From the NCBI RefSeq assembly GCF_000576425.1, contig NZ_KK069990.1, forward strand, positions 124,001 to 188,000: a stretch of DNA of 64,000 nt, given 5' to 3'. A program made the translations under genes and the position numbers. The notes beneath the pieces were generated by a model. It saw nothing but the letters and a program-made list of their open reading frames with translations, ran no database searches and had not been told where the DNA came from. How positions within the stretch are numbered: the stretch's first letter is position 1; every line of letters starts with the position of its first letter. This document shows positions 8,908-16,676 of the stretch, one piece after another. This stretch comes from Brachybacterium phenoliresistens (GTDB lineage: Bacteria; Actinomycetota; Actinomycetes; Actinomycetales; Dermabacteraceae).

Positions 8908-10323
8908 TCAGCCGACGATCGGCCTCTCCTCGGGCAGGCGCACGCGGCGTGCCCGGGAGCGCAGCGCGAGGGCCGCGCCGAGGGACATCGGCCCGATGCG
9001 GCCGACGTACATGCACACGATGAGCACGTACTTCGCCGAGGTCGGGAGGTCGGCGGTGATGCCCATGGACAGCCCGACGGTGCCGAACGCCGAGAGGGAC
9101 TCGAAGAGCACCTCGTCCAGCTCGAAGCTGGTCAGGCGCAGCATGACGAAGGTGGCCACGAACACCACCGCGGCGCTCATGAACAGCACGCCGATGGCCT
9201 GGCGGATGGTCTCCTGCGGGATGCTGCGGCCGAACACCTCGACGTCGCGGTCGCCGCGGGCCTCCGCCACCAGCGCGAGGATCAGCAGGGCGAAGGTGGT
9301 CACCTTGATGCCGCCGCCGGTGGATCCGGAGCCGCCGCCGATGAACATCAGCAGGTCCGTGAACAGGAGCGTGTCGTCGTTCAGGGCGCCGATGTCGATC
9401 GTGGACAGCCCGCCGGATCTCGGCATCACCGCGGCGAAGACCGAGGCGAGGATCTTCGTGCCCACGTCGTGCGGGCCCAGCGTCGCGGGGTTGGACCACT
9501 CCATCACCAGGTAGCCCAGGAAGCCGGCGCCGAACAGGATGCCCGAGGTCGACAGGGTCAGCTTGGCGTGCAGGGACCAGCGCCGCGGGGTGCGCCACCG
9601 CGCCACCAGCACCAGGATCACGGGGAATCCCAGGGAGCCGACGAACACGGCCAGGGCCACCGGGATCCCGAAGGACGGGTCGGCGACGTACTGGGCGGTG
9701 CCGGCGGCCTCCGGCACGAAGCCGCCGTTGTTGAAGGCGCTGATGGCGTAGAACATGCCCAGGAAGATCGACTCGCCCACCGGGTGGTCCGTGGCGAGCA
9801 TGAACGGCGCCAGCGCCAGGAAGGTCAGCAGCTCGAAGGACGTCGAGGTGATCACGATGGTCCGCAGCACGCTGCCGACCTCGGCGAGCTTCTCGGCCTT
9901 GGTCTCGGAGGCGGTGATGACGCGCTGGGCCAGGCCCATCTGCCGCATCACGGACAGCCCCAGCAGGGAGGCGAGGGTCAGCACGCCGAGCCCGCCGACC
10001 TTCATCGACACCATGATCACCGTGAGTCCGAAGGTGGACCAGTGGGTGCCGGTGTCGAGGGTGACCAGCCCGGTCACGGTGGTCGCGGAGACCGCCGTGA
10101 ACAGCGCGTCCACGAAGGGGGTGCGGGTGCCCTCGACCGTCGCGATGGGCAGGGAGAGCAGGGCGGTGAACACGCCGATGATCGCGGTGAACACGAGCAG
10201 GGCCAGGCGCGAGGAGGAGGATCGGGCGGCGCTGCCGACCATCCGGCGCACCCGGTCCTGGAAGGCGTCCAGGGCGCGCAGGACCACGGCGCGCGACGGC
10301 ACGACCGGATCGTCCTGGCTCAT
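8908..10323 (-). CDS. trkH: TrkH/KtrB-family potassium transporter membrane subunit
   Basis: A 471-residue polytopic membrane protein with about ten hydrophobic segments. It has the fourfold M1-P-M2 plan of the family, including the pore-loop motif FTAVSATTVTGL near residue 85 and later repeats such as YAISAFNNGGF, FAAVMPRSGGLSTID and ESLSAFGTVGLSMG, each carrying the selectivity-filter Gly. It forms the potassium (or sodium/potassium) channel and works with the RCK protein encoded downstream at 8093-8761. ATG 10323 is preceded by GAAGCGAGGGAC; a TAGACT -10 sits 39 bases upstream. It is divergent from the deacetylase gene at 10446, with both promoters in the 122-base gap. Confidence 0.9.
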   Translation of the reverse strand: MSQDDPVVPSRAVVLRALDAFQDRVRRMVGSAARSSSSRLALLVFTAIIGVFTALLSLPIATVEGTRTPFVDALFTAVSATTVTGLVTLDTGTHWSTFGLTVIMVSMKVGGLGVLTLASLLGLSVMRQMGLAQRVITASETKAEKLAEVGSVLRTIVITSTSFELLTFLALAPFMLATDHPVGESIFLGMFYAISAFNNGGFVPEAAGTAQYVADPSFGIPVALAVFVGSLGFPVILVLVARWRTPRRWSLHAKLTLSTSGILFGAGFLGYLVMEWSNPATLGPHDVGTKILASVFAAVMPRSGGLSTIDIGALNDDTLLFTDLLMFIGGGSGSTGGGIKVTTFALLILALVAEARGDRDVEVFGRSIPQETIRQAIGVLFMSAAVVFVATFVMLRLTSFELDEVLFESLSAFGTVGLSMGITADLPTSAKYVLIVCMYVGRIGPMSLGAALALRSRARRVRLPEERPIVG

Positions 10324-10361
10324 GTCCCTCGCTTCCCTCGTTCCCTCCGTGCTCCGCGCGA

Positions 10362-10367
10362 AGTCTA
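10362..10367 (-). promoter_or_regulatory. -10 hexamer TAGACT for trkH-trkA
   Basis: Minus-strand TAGACT lies 38 bases upstream of the trkH ATG, giving a short leader that contains a purine-rich ribosome site. Confidence 0.4.
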
Positions 10368-10433
10368 CGGCGGTCCGGCAGCGGGCAGGTCCAGGACGGG
10401 CCGCGGCGGGCGAGGTCCGCAGCACGACGTGGG

Positions 10434-10439
10434 TAGGCT
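10434..10439 (+). promoter_or_regulatory. -10 hexamer TAGGCT, leaderless start
   Basis: TAGGCT ends 6 bases before ATG 10446 of the AcuC-like gene; only CACCGC lies between. Confidence 0.5.
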
Positions 10440-10445
10440 CACCGC

Positions 10446-11720
10446 ATGAGTGCTCTCGAGCCGATCGACCGACCCGGCGACGCCGCGGGGCGGGGGACGC
10501 CGGCCCCCGCCGGGACCGCGGGCGTGGTGTGGGATCCCTCCCTCCTGGCCTACGACTTCGGGCCGATGCACCCGATGGCGCCGATCCGGCTGCACCTGAC
10601 CGCGCTGCTCGCCCGCACCGCGGGACTGCTGGACCGGCCCGGGGTGCAGCTGATCGCCCCGCAGGTGGCCGAGGACGCCCAGCTCGCCCTCGTGCACGAG
10701 CCGGAGTACCTCGAGGCGGTGCGTCGGGCCTCACGCCCGGAGGAGCTGTCCTCCCGCGACGAGCTGATCGCCTTCGGCATCGGCGGGGACGACGTGCCCG
10801 CCTTCGCGGGGATGCACGAGGCGAGCGCCCGCATCGTCGGCGGCACCCTCGCCGCGGTCGATGCGATCCGCGCCGGCACGGTGCGCCGTGCCGTGAACTT
10901 CGCCGGCGGCATGCACCATGCGAAGCCCTCCCGGGCCGCGGGCTTCTGCGTGTACAACGACGCGGCGGTCGCGATCGCCCATGCCCTCGCGCAGGGGGAG
11001 GAGCGGGTGCTCTACGTCGACCTCGACGTCCACCACGGCGACGGGGTGGAGCTGGCCCTGTGGGACGAGCCGCGGGCGGTCACCCTCTCGGTCCACGAGT
11101 CCGGGGAGCATCTCTTCCCCGGCACCGGCTTCGTCCAGGACGCCGGCGGTCCCGGCGCCCCGGGCAGCGCCATCAACGTCCCCCTGCCGCCGCGCACCGA
11201 CGCGAGCGGCTGGCTGCGCGCCATCGAGGCGGTGCTGCCGCCGCTGGTCGCGGCGATCCGCCCGACGCTGCTGGTCACCCAGCACGGGGCGGACACGCAC
11301 CGCGTGGATCCGCTCGCGGATCTCCGGGTCACGCTCGAGGCGCAGCGCGAGGCGATGATCCTGCTGCGAGACCTCGCCGATGAGCACACCCAGGGCCGGT
11401 GGCTCTCCCTGGGCGGGGGCGGCTACTCGGTGATCGACGTGGTGCCGCGCTCCTGGGCGCATCTGCTGGCCGTGGTCACCGGCGAGCCGCTGGATCCGCA
11501 GGATCCGCTGCCGGCCGCGTATCTCGAGGGATCCCGCGAGCTGCTGGGGCCGATGGGCATGGCCGAGCTGCGCCGCGGCGAGCACTTCGGCGACGGCGTG
11601 CCGCTGGCCCGGCGGCCGTGGTCGGCCGGCTACGACCCCGAGGACGCCGTGGACCGGGCCGTGCAGGCGGCCCGCCGCGGGGCCTTCCCCGAATGGGGGC
11701 TGGACCCCTACCTCGACTGA
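10446..11720 (+). CDS. acuC: AcuC-like histone deacetylase superfamily hydrolase
   Basis: A 424-residue zinc-dependent deacetylase of the arginase/HDAC fold. The active-site His pair is H157-H158 in GGMHHAKPSRAAGFC, and zinc ligands D194 and H196 lie in VDLDVHHGDGVE; later NVPLPPRTDASGW, TQHGADTHRVDPL and LGGGGYSV complete the fold. AcuC deacetylates acetyl-CoA synthetase in Bacillus; acetoin or acetyl-lysine-linked roles are likely by family, but no acs or acetoin gene is in this window. About 30 extra N-terminal residues precede the domain. The leaderless ATG is directly downstream of TAGGCT, and the two GTPase genes follow on the same strand after 40 bases with their own promoter-like site. 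Confidence 0.85.
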   Translation: MSALEPIDRPGDAAGRGTPAPAGTAGVVWDPSLLAYDFGPMHPMAPIRLHLTALLARTAGLLDRPGVQLIAPQVAEDAQLALVHEPEYLEAVRRASRPEELSSRDELIAFGIGGDDVPAFAGMHEASARIVGGTLAAVDAIRAGTVRRAVNFAGGMHHAKPSRAAGFCVYNDAAVAIAHALAQGEERVLYVDLDVHHGDGVELALWDEPRAVTLSVHESGEHLFPGTGFVQDAGGPGAPGSAINVPLPPRTDASGWLRAIEAVLPPLVAAIRPTLLVTQHGADTHRVDPLADLRVTLEAQREAMILLRDLADEHTQGRWLSLGGGGYSVIDVVPRSWAHLLAVVTGEPLDPQDPLPAAYLEGSRELLGPMGMAELRRGEHFGDGVPLARRPWSAGYDPEDAVDRAVQAARRGAFPEWGLDPYLD

Positions 11721-11748
11721 CTCGCCCCGGTCCCGCGCGCGGCCCTGA

Positions 11749-11754
11749 CACAAT
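11749..11754 (+). promoter_or_regulatory. -10 hexamer CACAAT, leaderless start
   Basis: CACAAT, with the key A2 and T6 of TANNNT, ends 6 bases before ATG 11761. The same hexamer at the same or nearly the same spacing recurs at 23523 and 37781. Confidence 0.5.
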
Positions 11755-11760
11755 GGCGCC

Positions 11761-13650
11761 ATGATCCACGCCCCGGGGCCGGAACCCGACACGGCCGCCC
11801 TCGACGCCCTCGCGGAGCACCTGCGCGGGGTGCGCCTGCCCTTCCCCGTGGACGGGGCGCAGGAGGGCCGCGAGGAGGTCGCCGCCGCGCTCACCCAGCT
11901 GGCCGATCATGTGCGCCCCCGCCTGGAGGCCCTGGACGCGCCGCTGCTGGTGGTGATCGGCGGCTCGACCGGCGCCGGCAAGTCGACCCTCGTCAACGCC
12001 CTGGTGGGCCGCCCGGTCAGCCGCGCCGGGGCGATCCGCCCCACGACCCGCCGGCCGGTGCTGCTGCACCATCCGGAGGACGCCGCCTGGTTCGAGGGCT
12101 CGCGCATCCTGCCGGGCCTGGCCCGCGTCCGCGCCGACGAGCCCGCCCCCGCGACCCCGGACGGCGCCGACGACCTCGCCGCGACGAGCCTGTCCCTGCA
12201 CGCGACCACCGCCATCGGCCGCGGGCTCGCCCTGCTGGACGCGCCCGACATCGACTCGGTCGCCGCCGGCAACCGGGAGCTGGCCCGGCAGCTGCTGCGC
12301 GCCGCGGACCTGTGGCTGTTCGTCACCACCGCCAACCGCTACGCCGACGCCGTCCCGTGGGAGGTGCTGCGCACCGCCTCCTCCCGCGACGTGACCGTCG
12401 CCGTCGTGATGAACCGGATCCCCCCGCGCCCCGGGGTCGCCGAGGAGCTGGCGGAGGACCTGCGCGGCCTGCTGGCCCGCGACGGCCTGGAGGACTCCCG
12501 CCTGTTCCTCGTGGAGGAGTCCGCGGTGGATCCCGAGGGGATGATCCCGCCGGCGGCGATCGCCGAGATCCGCGGCTTCGTCACCGAGCTCGCGCGGGAC
12601 GCGGGCTCGCGCGCCGTGATCGCCCGGCGCACCCTCGCCGGGGCCATCGCCTCGCTGGGGCGCTCGGCCGATGCGGTCGCCGGCCGCGTCGGGGAGCAGG
12701 AGGAGCAGCGCGAGCGGCTGCGCGCGGACGTGGCGAGCTCCTTCGCCCAGGCCCGCGAGCGGATCGACGAGGTCATGGGCGACGGCTCCCTGCTGCGCGG
12801 GGAGGTCCTCGCCCGCTGGCAGGACGTGGTCGGCACGGGGGAGTTCTTCCGCGGGGTCGAGACCTTCGTGGGGCGGATGCGCGACGGGCTGGCCCGGATG
12901 CTGCGCAGCGAGCCGGCCCCCGCCGTCGCCGCCGAGAACGCCCTGGAGACCGGGCTCGTGCAGGTCGTCGTCGACGAGGCCGGCCGCGCCGCCGAGCAGG
13001 TCGAGGCGACCTGGCGCACCAGCGCCTCCGGGCGGCTGCTCACGCAGGGCCAGGACCTCTCCCGGCTGCCGGAGGGGTTCGCGAAGGAGGCCTCCGCCGC
13101 GGTGCGCGCCTGGCAGGGGGACGTGCTCGACCTGGTACGCGAGGAGGGCGCGGACCGCCGCACGAAGGCCCGCGTGCTCTCCCTGGGGGTGAACGCCGTG
13201 GGCGTCGCGCTGATGGTGGTGGTCTTCGCCTCGACCGCCTTCATCCCCACCGGGCTGGAGATCGGCACCGGCGCGGCCACCGCGGTGATCGGCCAGAAGC
13301 TGCTGGAGACGATCTTCGGGGACGAGGCCGTGCGCCGCCTGGCCCGGATCGCTCGCGCGCGCCTCGCCGAGCGGCTCGACGCCCTGGTCGCCTCCCGTGC
13401 GCAGGCGTTCCACGAGCGCCTGGAGACCTTCGGCGCCGGCACCGATGCGGAGCAGCTGCACGAGGACGCCCGGGCCCTAGCGGCCCTCGCCGCCCAGGTC
13501 GCCGCGCCGCCGCCGGACGCCGCCCCTTCGGAGACCGTGCCCTCGGATGCCGCGCCCTCGGAGGCCGCGCCCTCGGACGCCGCCCTCTCGGAGGCCGCGC
13601 CCTCGGATGCCGCGCCGGCGGTCCGCGACACCCCCGAGGACCCGGCATGA
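11761..13650 (+). CDS. Dynamin-like/YfjP-type membrane GTPase, first of a pair
   Basis: A 629-residue P-loop GTPase. The G1 loop GGSTGAGKSTLVNALVG covers residues about 67-83, RPTTRRPVLL gives the switch I Thr, LLDAPDIDSV is the G3 DxxG-like element, and VVMNRIPPR is the G4-like element. The long helical middle (about 280-460) precedes hydrophobic segments near 477-500 (VGVALMVVVFASTAFIPTGL) that should embed it in the membrane. The C-terminus is an Ala/Pro/Ser/Asp tail made from a 30-bp tandem repeat. Its stop overlaps the start of the second GTPase (ATGA), so the two are translationally coupled, as in the paired actinobacterial GTPases of this type. Role in membrane remodelling or stress is inference; no substrate is known. 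Confidence 0.8.
   Translation: MIHAPGPEPDTAALDALAEHLRGVRLPFPVDGAQEGREEVAAALTQLADHVRPRLEALDAPLLVVIGGSTGAGKSTLVNALVGRPVSRAGAIRPTTRRPVLLHHPEDAAWFEGSRILPGLARVRADEPAPATPDGADDLAATSLSLHATTAIGRGLALLDAPDIDSVAAGNRELARQLLRAADLWLFVTTANRYADAVPWEVLRTASSRDVTVAVVMNRIPPRPGVAEELAEDLRGLLARDGLEDSRLFLVEESAVDPEGMIPPAAIAEIRGFVTELARDAGSRAVIARRTLAGAIASLGRSADAVAGRVGEQEEQRERLRADVASSFAQARERIDEVMGDGSLLRGEVLARWQDVVGTGEFFRGVETFVGRMRDGLARMLRSEPAPAVAAENALETGLVQVVVDEAGRAAEQVEATWRTSASGRLLTQGQDLSRLPEGFAKEASAAVRAWQGDVLDLVREEGADRRTKARVLSLGVNAVGVALMVVVFASTAFIPTGLEIGTGAATAVIGQKLLETIFGDEAVRRLARIARARLAERLDALVASRAQAFHERLETFGAGTDAEQLHEDARALAALAAQVAAPPPDAAPSETVPSDAAPSEAAPSDAALSEAAPSDAAPAVRDTPEDPA
13531..13620 (+). repeat. 30-bp tandem repeat, three copies, in coding sequence
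   Basis: Units begin at 13531, 13561 and 13591. Each encodes ten residues of the form E(T/A)(V/A)PSDAA(P/L)(S/A), and the array ends 30 bases before the stop codon of the first GTPase. Units differ from each other at several bases. Confidence 0.85.
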
Positions 13651-15350
13651 GCCGCCGCCGCGATGCCGTGGGCCTGTCCGAGCGCGCCGCCGCCCTCGAG
13701 CGCGCCGCCCGCAGCCTCGCGCAGATCGCCCCCGATCCCGTGCTGGACCGCGCCCACGAGGTGCTCGGACGGCTCGAGGACCGCCGCGCGCTCTCGGCCG
13801 AGCACACCGTCGTCGGGTTCTTCGGCGCCACCGGATCCGGAAAGTCCTCCCTGGTCAACGCCCTCGTGGGCCGCGAGATCACGCGGGCCGCGGTGCGCCG
13901 GCCGACCACGGCCGTCCCCGTCGCCGCGGTCCTCGGCGAGGAGGGATCCGACGCCCTGCTGGACTGGCTCGGCGTCGCCGACCGCCATGTCCTGGACGGC
14001 AGCGGCGCCCTCACGGACGGCGATCCCGCGGCCGGAGGCATGATCCTGCTGGACCTGCCCGACCTCGACTCCGTCGAGCGCGGCAACCGCGAGATCGCCG
14101 AGCGGATGACCGGGCTCGTGGACGTCATCGTCTGGGTCACCGACCCCCAGAAGTACGCCGACGACGTCCTCCACCACGACTTCGTGGCGCCCTTCGCGGG
14201 GCACGACGCCGTGACGTTCGCGGTGCTGAACCAGATCGACCTGGTGCGGGAGGGGGAGCGGGACGCGGTGCTGGCGAGCCTGGGCTCCCTGCTGCGCCGC
14301 GACGGGCTCGAGCGCGCCCCCGTGGTGGGCGTCTCCGCGCAGACCGGCGAGGGCCTGGAGACGCTGCGCGCCCAGCTCGTCGAGATCGCGCGCGGGCACG
14401 AGGCGATCACTCTGCGCCGCCGCGCCGACGTCCGCGAGGCCGCGCTCGGTCTGCGCGAGGCCGCGGACCCGGCAGGCCTGCCCTCCGCGGTGCGACCCGC
14501 CGACGCGGCCGCGCTCGCCGCCGATCTGGCGGTGGCCGCGCGCATCGAGCCCGTCGCCCGGGCCGTCGGCGCCTCCTACCGCTATCGCGCCGCCGGGCAT
14601 GTGGGCTGGCCCGTGCTGCGCTGGATGCGCCGCTTCCGGGCCGATCCGCTGGTGCGCCTGCGGATCGGCCAGGGCGCGGGGGCCGGCGGCGGCACCTCCG
14701 GCGCCCGCAGCGGCCGGGCCGGCGGCCGGGGTGCGGACGCCTCGGACGAGGCGCTCGCCCGGACGTCCCTGCCCCGCGCCGACGCCGCTGCCCGCGCCCA
14801 GGCCTCCGCCGGGCTGCGGCGCCTGGCCGACGCCTCCTCCCGCGGCGGCACCGATCCGTGGCGGGCCGCCGTACGTCGGACGGCCCGCTCGCACGAGGAG
14901 GATCTGCCCGATGCGCTGGACCAGGTCGTCGCCGGCGCCGATCTGCGGGCCCGCAGCACCGGGTGGTGGTGGCCGGTGCTCGGCGTGCTGCAGTGGCTCG
15001 CCCTGGCGACCTGGGTGATCGGTCTGGGATGGCTGGCCCTGAACGCGGGCCTGGCCTTCCTGGGCATCCCGCCGCCGCCGATGCCGATGATCGAGGACCT
15101 CTGGATCCCGATCCCGCTGCCCACGGCGATGATCGTGCTGGGCGTGGCCGTGGGGATCCTGCTGGCGGTGGCCGGCTCCGGGATCGCCGCCGCTGTCGGC
15201 GCCTGGCACCGGGGCAGGGCGCGCCGGGTGCTGCGCGCCCGGGTCCGCGCCACCGCCCAGGAGCTCGTCGTCGACCCGGTGGACGACCTGCTCTCGCGGG
15301 CCTCCGCGACGGGTGCGGACCTCGACGTGGCATGCGGCACCCGCCGGTAG
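13647..15350 (+). CDS. YfjP-type membrane GTPase, second of a pair
   Basis: A 567-residue GTPase that overlaps the upstream GTPase by ATGA. The G1 loop GFFGATGSGKSSLVNALVG spans about residues 57-76, RRPTTAVPVAAVL follows, LLDLPDLDSVERGNREI is G3, and FAVLNQIDLV supplies a proper G4 NQxD, which the first GTPase lacks. VVGVSAQTGEGLE is G5-like. Two transmembrane segments lie near 450-475 (WWWPVLGVLQWLALATWVIG) and 490-520 (TAMIVLGVAVGILLAVAG). It thus has a canonical GTPase domain fused to a membrane anchor. Pairs of unequal GTPases, as in dynamin-like systems, can hetero-oligomerise; that this pair does so is inference. Confidence 0.82.
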   Translation: MSRRRDAVGLSERAAALERAARSLAQIAPDPVLDRAHEVLGRLEDRRALSAEHTVVGFFGATGSGKSSLVNALVGREITRAAVRRPTTAVPVAAVLGEEGSDALLDWLGVADRHVLDGSGALTDGDPAAGGMILLDLPDLDSVERGNREIAERMTGLVDVIVWVTDPQKYADDVLHHDFVAPFAGHDAVTFAVLNQIDLVREGERDAVLASLGSLLRRDGLERAPVVGVSAQTGEGLETLRAQLVEIARGHEAITLRRRADVREAALGLREAADPAGLPSAVRPADAAALAADLAVAARIEPVARAVGASYRYRAAGHVGWPVLRWMRRFRADPLVRLRIGQGAGAGGGTSGARSGRAGGRGADASDEALARTSLPRADAAARAQASAGLRRLADASSRGGTDPWRAAVRRTARSHEEDLPDALDQVVAGADLRARSTGWWWPVLGVLQWLALATWVIGLGWLALNAGLAFLGIPPPPMPMIEDLWIPIPLPTAMIVLGVAVGILLAVAGSGIAAAVGAWHRGRARRVLRARVRATAQELVVDPVDDLLSRASATGADLDVACGTRR

Positions 15351-15369
15351 AGGCACAGCACGGCCCGTG

Positions 15370-15375
15370 TAGAAT
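15370..15375 (+). promoter_or_regulatory. -10 hexamer TAGAAT for the bS22 gene
   Basis: TAGAAT lies 86 bases before ATG 15462, giving an untranslated leader of about 80 bases. That leader contains the inverted repeat GCAGGCAC/GTGCCTGC (15430-15446) just before the ribosome site. Confidence 0.5.
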
Positions 15376-15461
15376 GAGCGGTCGACTGTGGCACGGGCTT
15401 CGGCAGCGTGCGTCCGATCAGCACCATAGGCAGGCACCGTGCCTGCAGAACTGAGGCATCG

Positions 15462-15560
15462 ATGGGTTCTGTCATCAAGAAGCGTCGCAAGCGCATGGCG
15501 AAGAAGAAGCACCGCAAGCTGCTTCGCAAGACGCGCCACCAGCGTCGCAACAAGAAGTGA
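15462..15560 (+). CDS. Small ribosomal protein bS22 / AURKAIP1-COX24 domain protein
   Basis: A 32-residue, very basic protein starting MGSVIKKRRKRMAKKKHRKL and ending RRNKK. It matches the tiny actinobacterial protein seen as bS22 in mycobacterial 30S structures and annotated as AURKAIP1/COX24 domain-containing. It binds 16S rRNA in the small subunit. ATG 15462 has GAGG five bases upstream. The gene has its own promoter-like TAGAAT and an 11-bp terminator hairpin right after the stop, so it is a separate transcription unit between the GTPase pair and the glutaredoxin-like gene. It is easily missed because of its size. Confidence 0.9.
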   Translation: MGSVIKKRRKRMAKKKHRKLLRKTRHQRRNKK

Positions 15561-15563
15561 CCT

Positions 15564-15600
15564 CGAGCCCCCGGGACGGCACCGCCGACCGGGGGCCTCG
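15564..15600 (+). terminator. Hairpin terminator after bS22
   Basis: CGAG plus CCCCCGG (15564-15574) pairs with CCGGGGG plus CTCG (15589-15600) with a single bulged C. It begins four bases after the bS22 stop. Confidence 0.65.
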
Positions 15601-15633
15601 TGCATCCGGGGCGGGCCGCGGCGCCGCAGGCCC

Positions 15634-15933
15634 TCAGCGCCCCAGCCAGCGCCTCCAGAAGGGGCGCGGGGCCAGCGCCGCGCGCAGCGCGGCGGCGTCG
15701 ACCTCGTAGCGCGCGTGCACGGCTCCGTCGACGACGACGACCGGCACATGATCGTTCCAGTCCGCCGTGAGCTCGCCCTCCGCGTCGATGTCGCGGACCT
15801 CGACCGTGGTGCCGGCGCGGCGGGCCTCCTGCTGGACCCGCGGCAGGGCGACCTCGCACAGGTGGCATCCTGCGCGCGTCAGGTACAGCACGCGGGCGTC
15901 GGTCCGGGCAGGGGGAGGGGTCGGGGTGCTCAC
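15634..15933 (-). CDS. Glutaredoxin-like DUF836 protein
   Basis: A 99-residue thioredoxin-fold protein with the redox motif AGCHLCEVAL (CxxC, residues about 23-26), a cis-Pro in DHVPVVVVDG, and a C-terminal RPFWRRWLGR. This is the short glutaredoxin-like family (DUF836) common in actinobacteria, often close to cytochrome c maturation or redox genes; a ccs operon begins about 1.7 kb away. The start is GTG 15933, 6 bases after a minus-strand TACCCT, with no ribosome site, so it is probably leaderless. The upstream N-terminal proline-rich stretch is not conserved. Substrate is unknown. Confidence 0.75.
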   Translation of the reverse strand: MSTPTPPPARTDARVLYLTRAGCHLCEVALPRVQQEARRAGTTVEVRDIDAEGELTADWNDHVPVVVVDGAVHARYEVDAAALRAALAPRPFWRRWLGR

Positions 15934-15939
15934 CTCGGC

Positions 15940-15945
15940 AGGGTA
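15940..15945 (-). promoter_or_regulatory. -10 hexamer TACCCT, leaderless start
   Basis: Minus-strand TACCCT ends 6 bases before GTG 15933 of the glutaredoxin-like gene. The same hexamer and spacing occur before menB and the DUF4229 gene. Confidence 0.5.
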
Positions 15946-15980
15946 CCCGCGTCCGGCCGGCGCGAGCGGGGCGCGCGGAC

Positions 15981-16022
15981 GCGAGAAGGCCCCGGGAGCA
16001 TGTGCTCCCGGGGCCTTCTCGC
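15981..16022. terminator. Perfect 20-bp hairpin downstream of the YceI gene
   Basis: Arms 15981-16000 and 16003-16022 are exact inverse complements separated by TG. It lies 28 bases past the minus-strand YceI stop and upstream of the glutaredoxin-like promoter, so it should separate the two transcripts. Confidence 0.75.
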
Positions 16023-16049
16023 GCCGTCGGGCGCGCGGTCGGCGAGGAC

Positions 16050-16589
16050 TCAGGCGGCCGTCGGCGCCACGAACTCGGACTCGATGGAGATGCGCACCTC
16101 GTCGGAGACCAGCACTCCGCCGGCCTCGAGGGCGGCGTTCCAGGTCAGGCCGAACTCCTTGCGGGAGATCTTGGTCTCGCCGGTGAAGCCCGCGCGGTAG
16201 GTGCCGAAGGGATCGGTCGCGGTGCCCTCGTAGGAGAAGTCCAGGGTCACGGACTTGGTCACGTCGCGGATGGTCAGGTCGCCCACCAGCGAGTCGCCGC
16301 GGACCTCGGTGGAGACGAAGCGGATCTCGGGGAAGGTCTCGGCGTCGAAGAAGTCGGCCGAGCGCAGGTGGTTGTCGCGATCGGGGTTGCCGGTGGTGAT
16401 CGAGGCGACCTTCAGCACGGCCTCGAAGCGCAGCTCGGAGGCGCCCTCGCCGACGACGAGGGTGCCCTCGACCTCGCCGAACTGGCCGCGGGCCTTGGAG
16501 ATGCCGGCGTGGCGCACGGTGAAGCCCGCCGCGGTGTGGGCGGGGTCCAGGGTCCAGGTGCCGGGGGTGAGTCCGTCGAATGCAGTCAT
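16050..16589 (-). CDS. YceI-family lipid-binding protein
   Basis: A 179-residue lipocalin-like YceI protein. It starts MTAFDGLTPGTWTLDPAHT and has the family pattern (TVRHAGISKARGQF; DRDNHLRSADFFDAETFPEI; LTIRDVTKSVTL; NAALEAGGVLVSDEV). YceI proteins bind isoprenoid-type lipids such as polyprenyl chains; given the menaquinone genes at 24-33 kb this is a suggestive but unproven link. No signal peptide is seen, so this member should be cytoplasmic, as is usual in actinobacteria. It is divergent from a MarR regulator, a pairing that commonly means direct repression. Confidence 0.88.
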   Translation of the reverse strand: MTAFDGLTPGTWTLDPAHTAAGFTVRHAGISKARGQFGEVEGTLVVGEGASELRFEAVLKVASITTGNPDRDNHLRSADFFDAETFPEIRFVSTEVRGDSLVGDLTIRDVTKSVTLDFSYEGTATDPFGTYRAGFTGETKISRKEFGLTWNAALEAGGVLVSDEVRISIESEFVAPTAA

Positions 16590-16639
16590 GGGATGCTCCT
16601 TCGATGATGGTGCGGATCGGGTGGCCCAGCGGACTCGCC

Positions 16640-16676
16640 AAGCCGTTGCTTGAAAGCTAAACTATAAATCGGCCCG
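16640..16676. promoter_or_regulatory. AT-rich divergent control region of YceI and MarR
   Basis: A distinctly AT-rich pocket in a very GC-rich setting. It holds the inverted repeat GCTTGAAAGC (16648-16657) and TATAAAT (16663-16669), which sits 7 bases before ATG 16677. It is the obvious site for MarR binding and for promoters of both genes; on the minus strand TATAGT (16661-16666) could serve YceI. Confidence 0.5.

Noticed and set aside
12339-15749. Long minus-strand open frame opposite the GTPase pair and bS22
   Set aside because: The plus strand has P-loops, coupled starts and a ribosomal protein gene; the antisense product is low-complexity.
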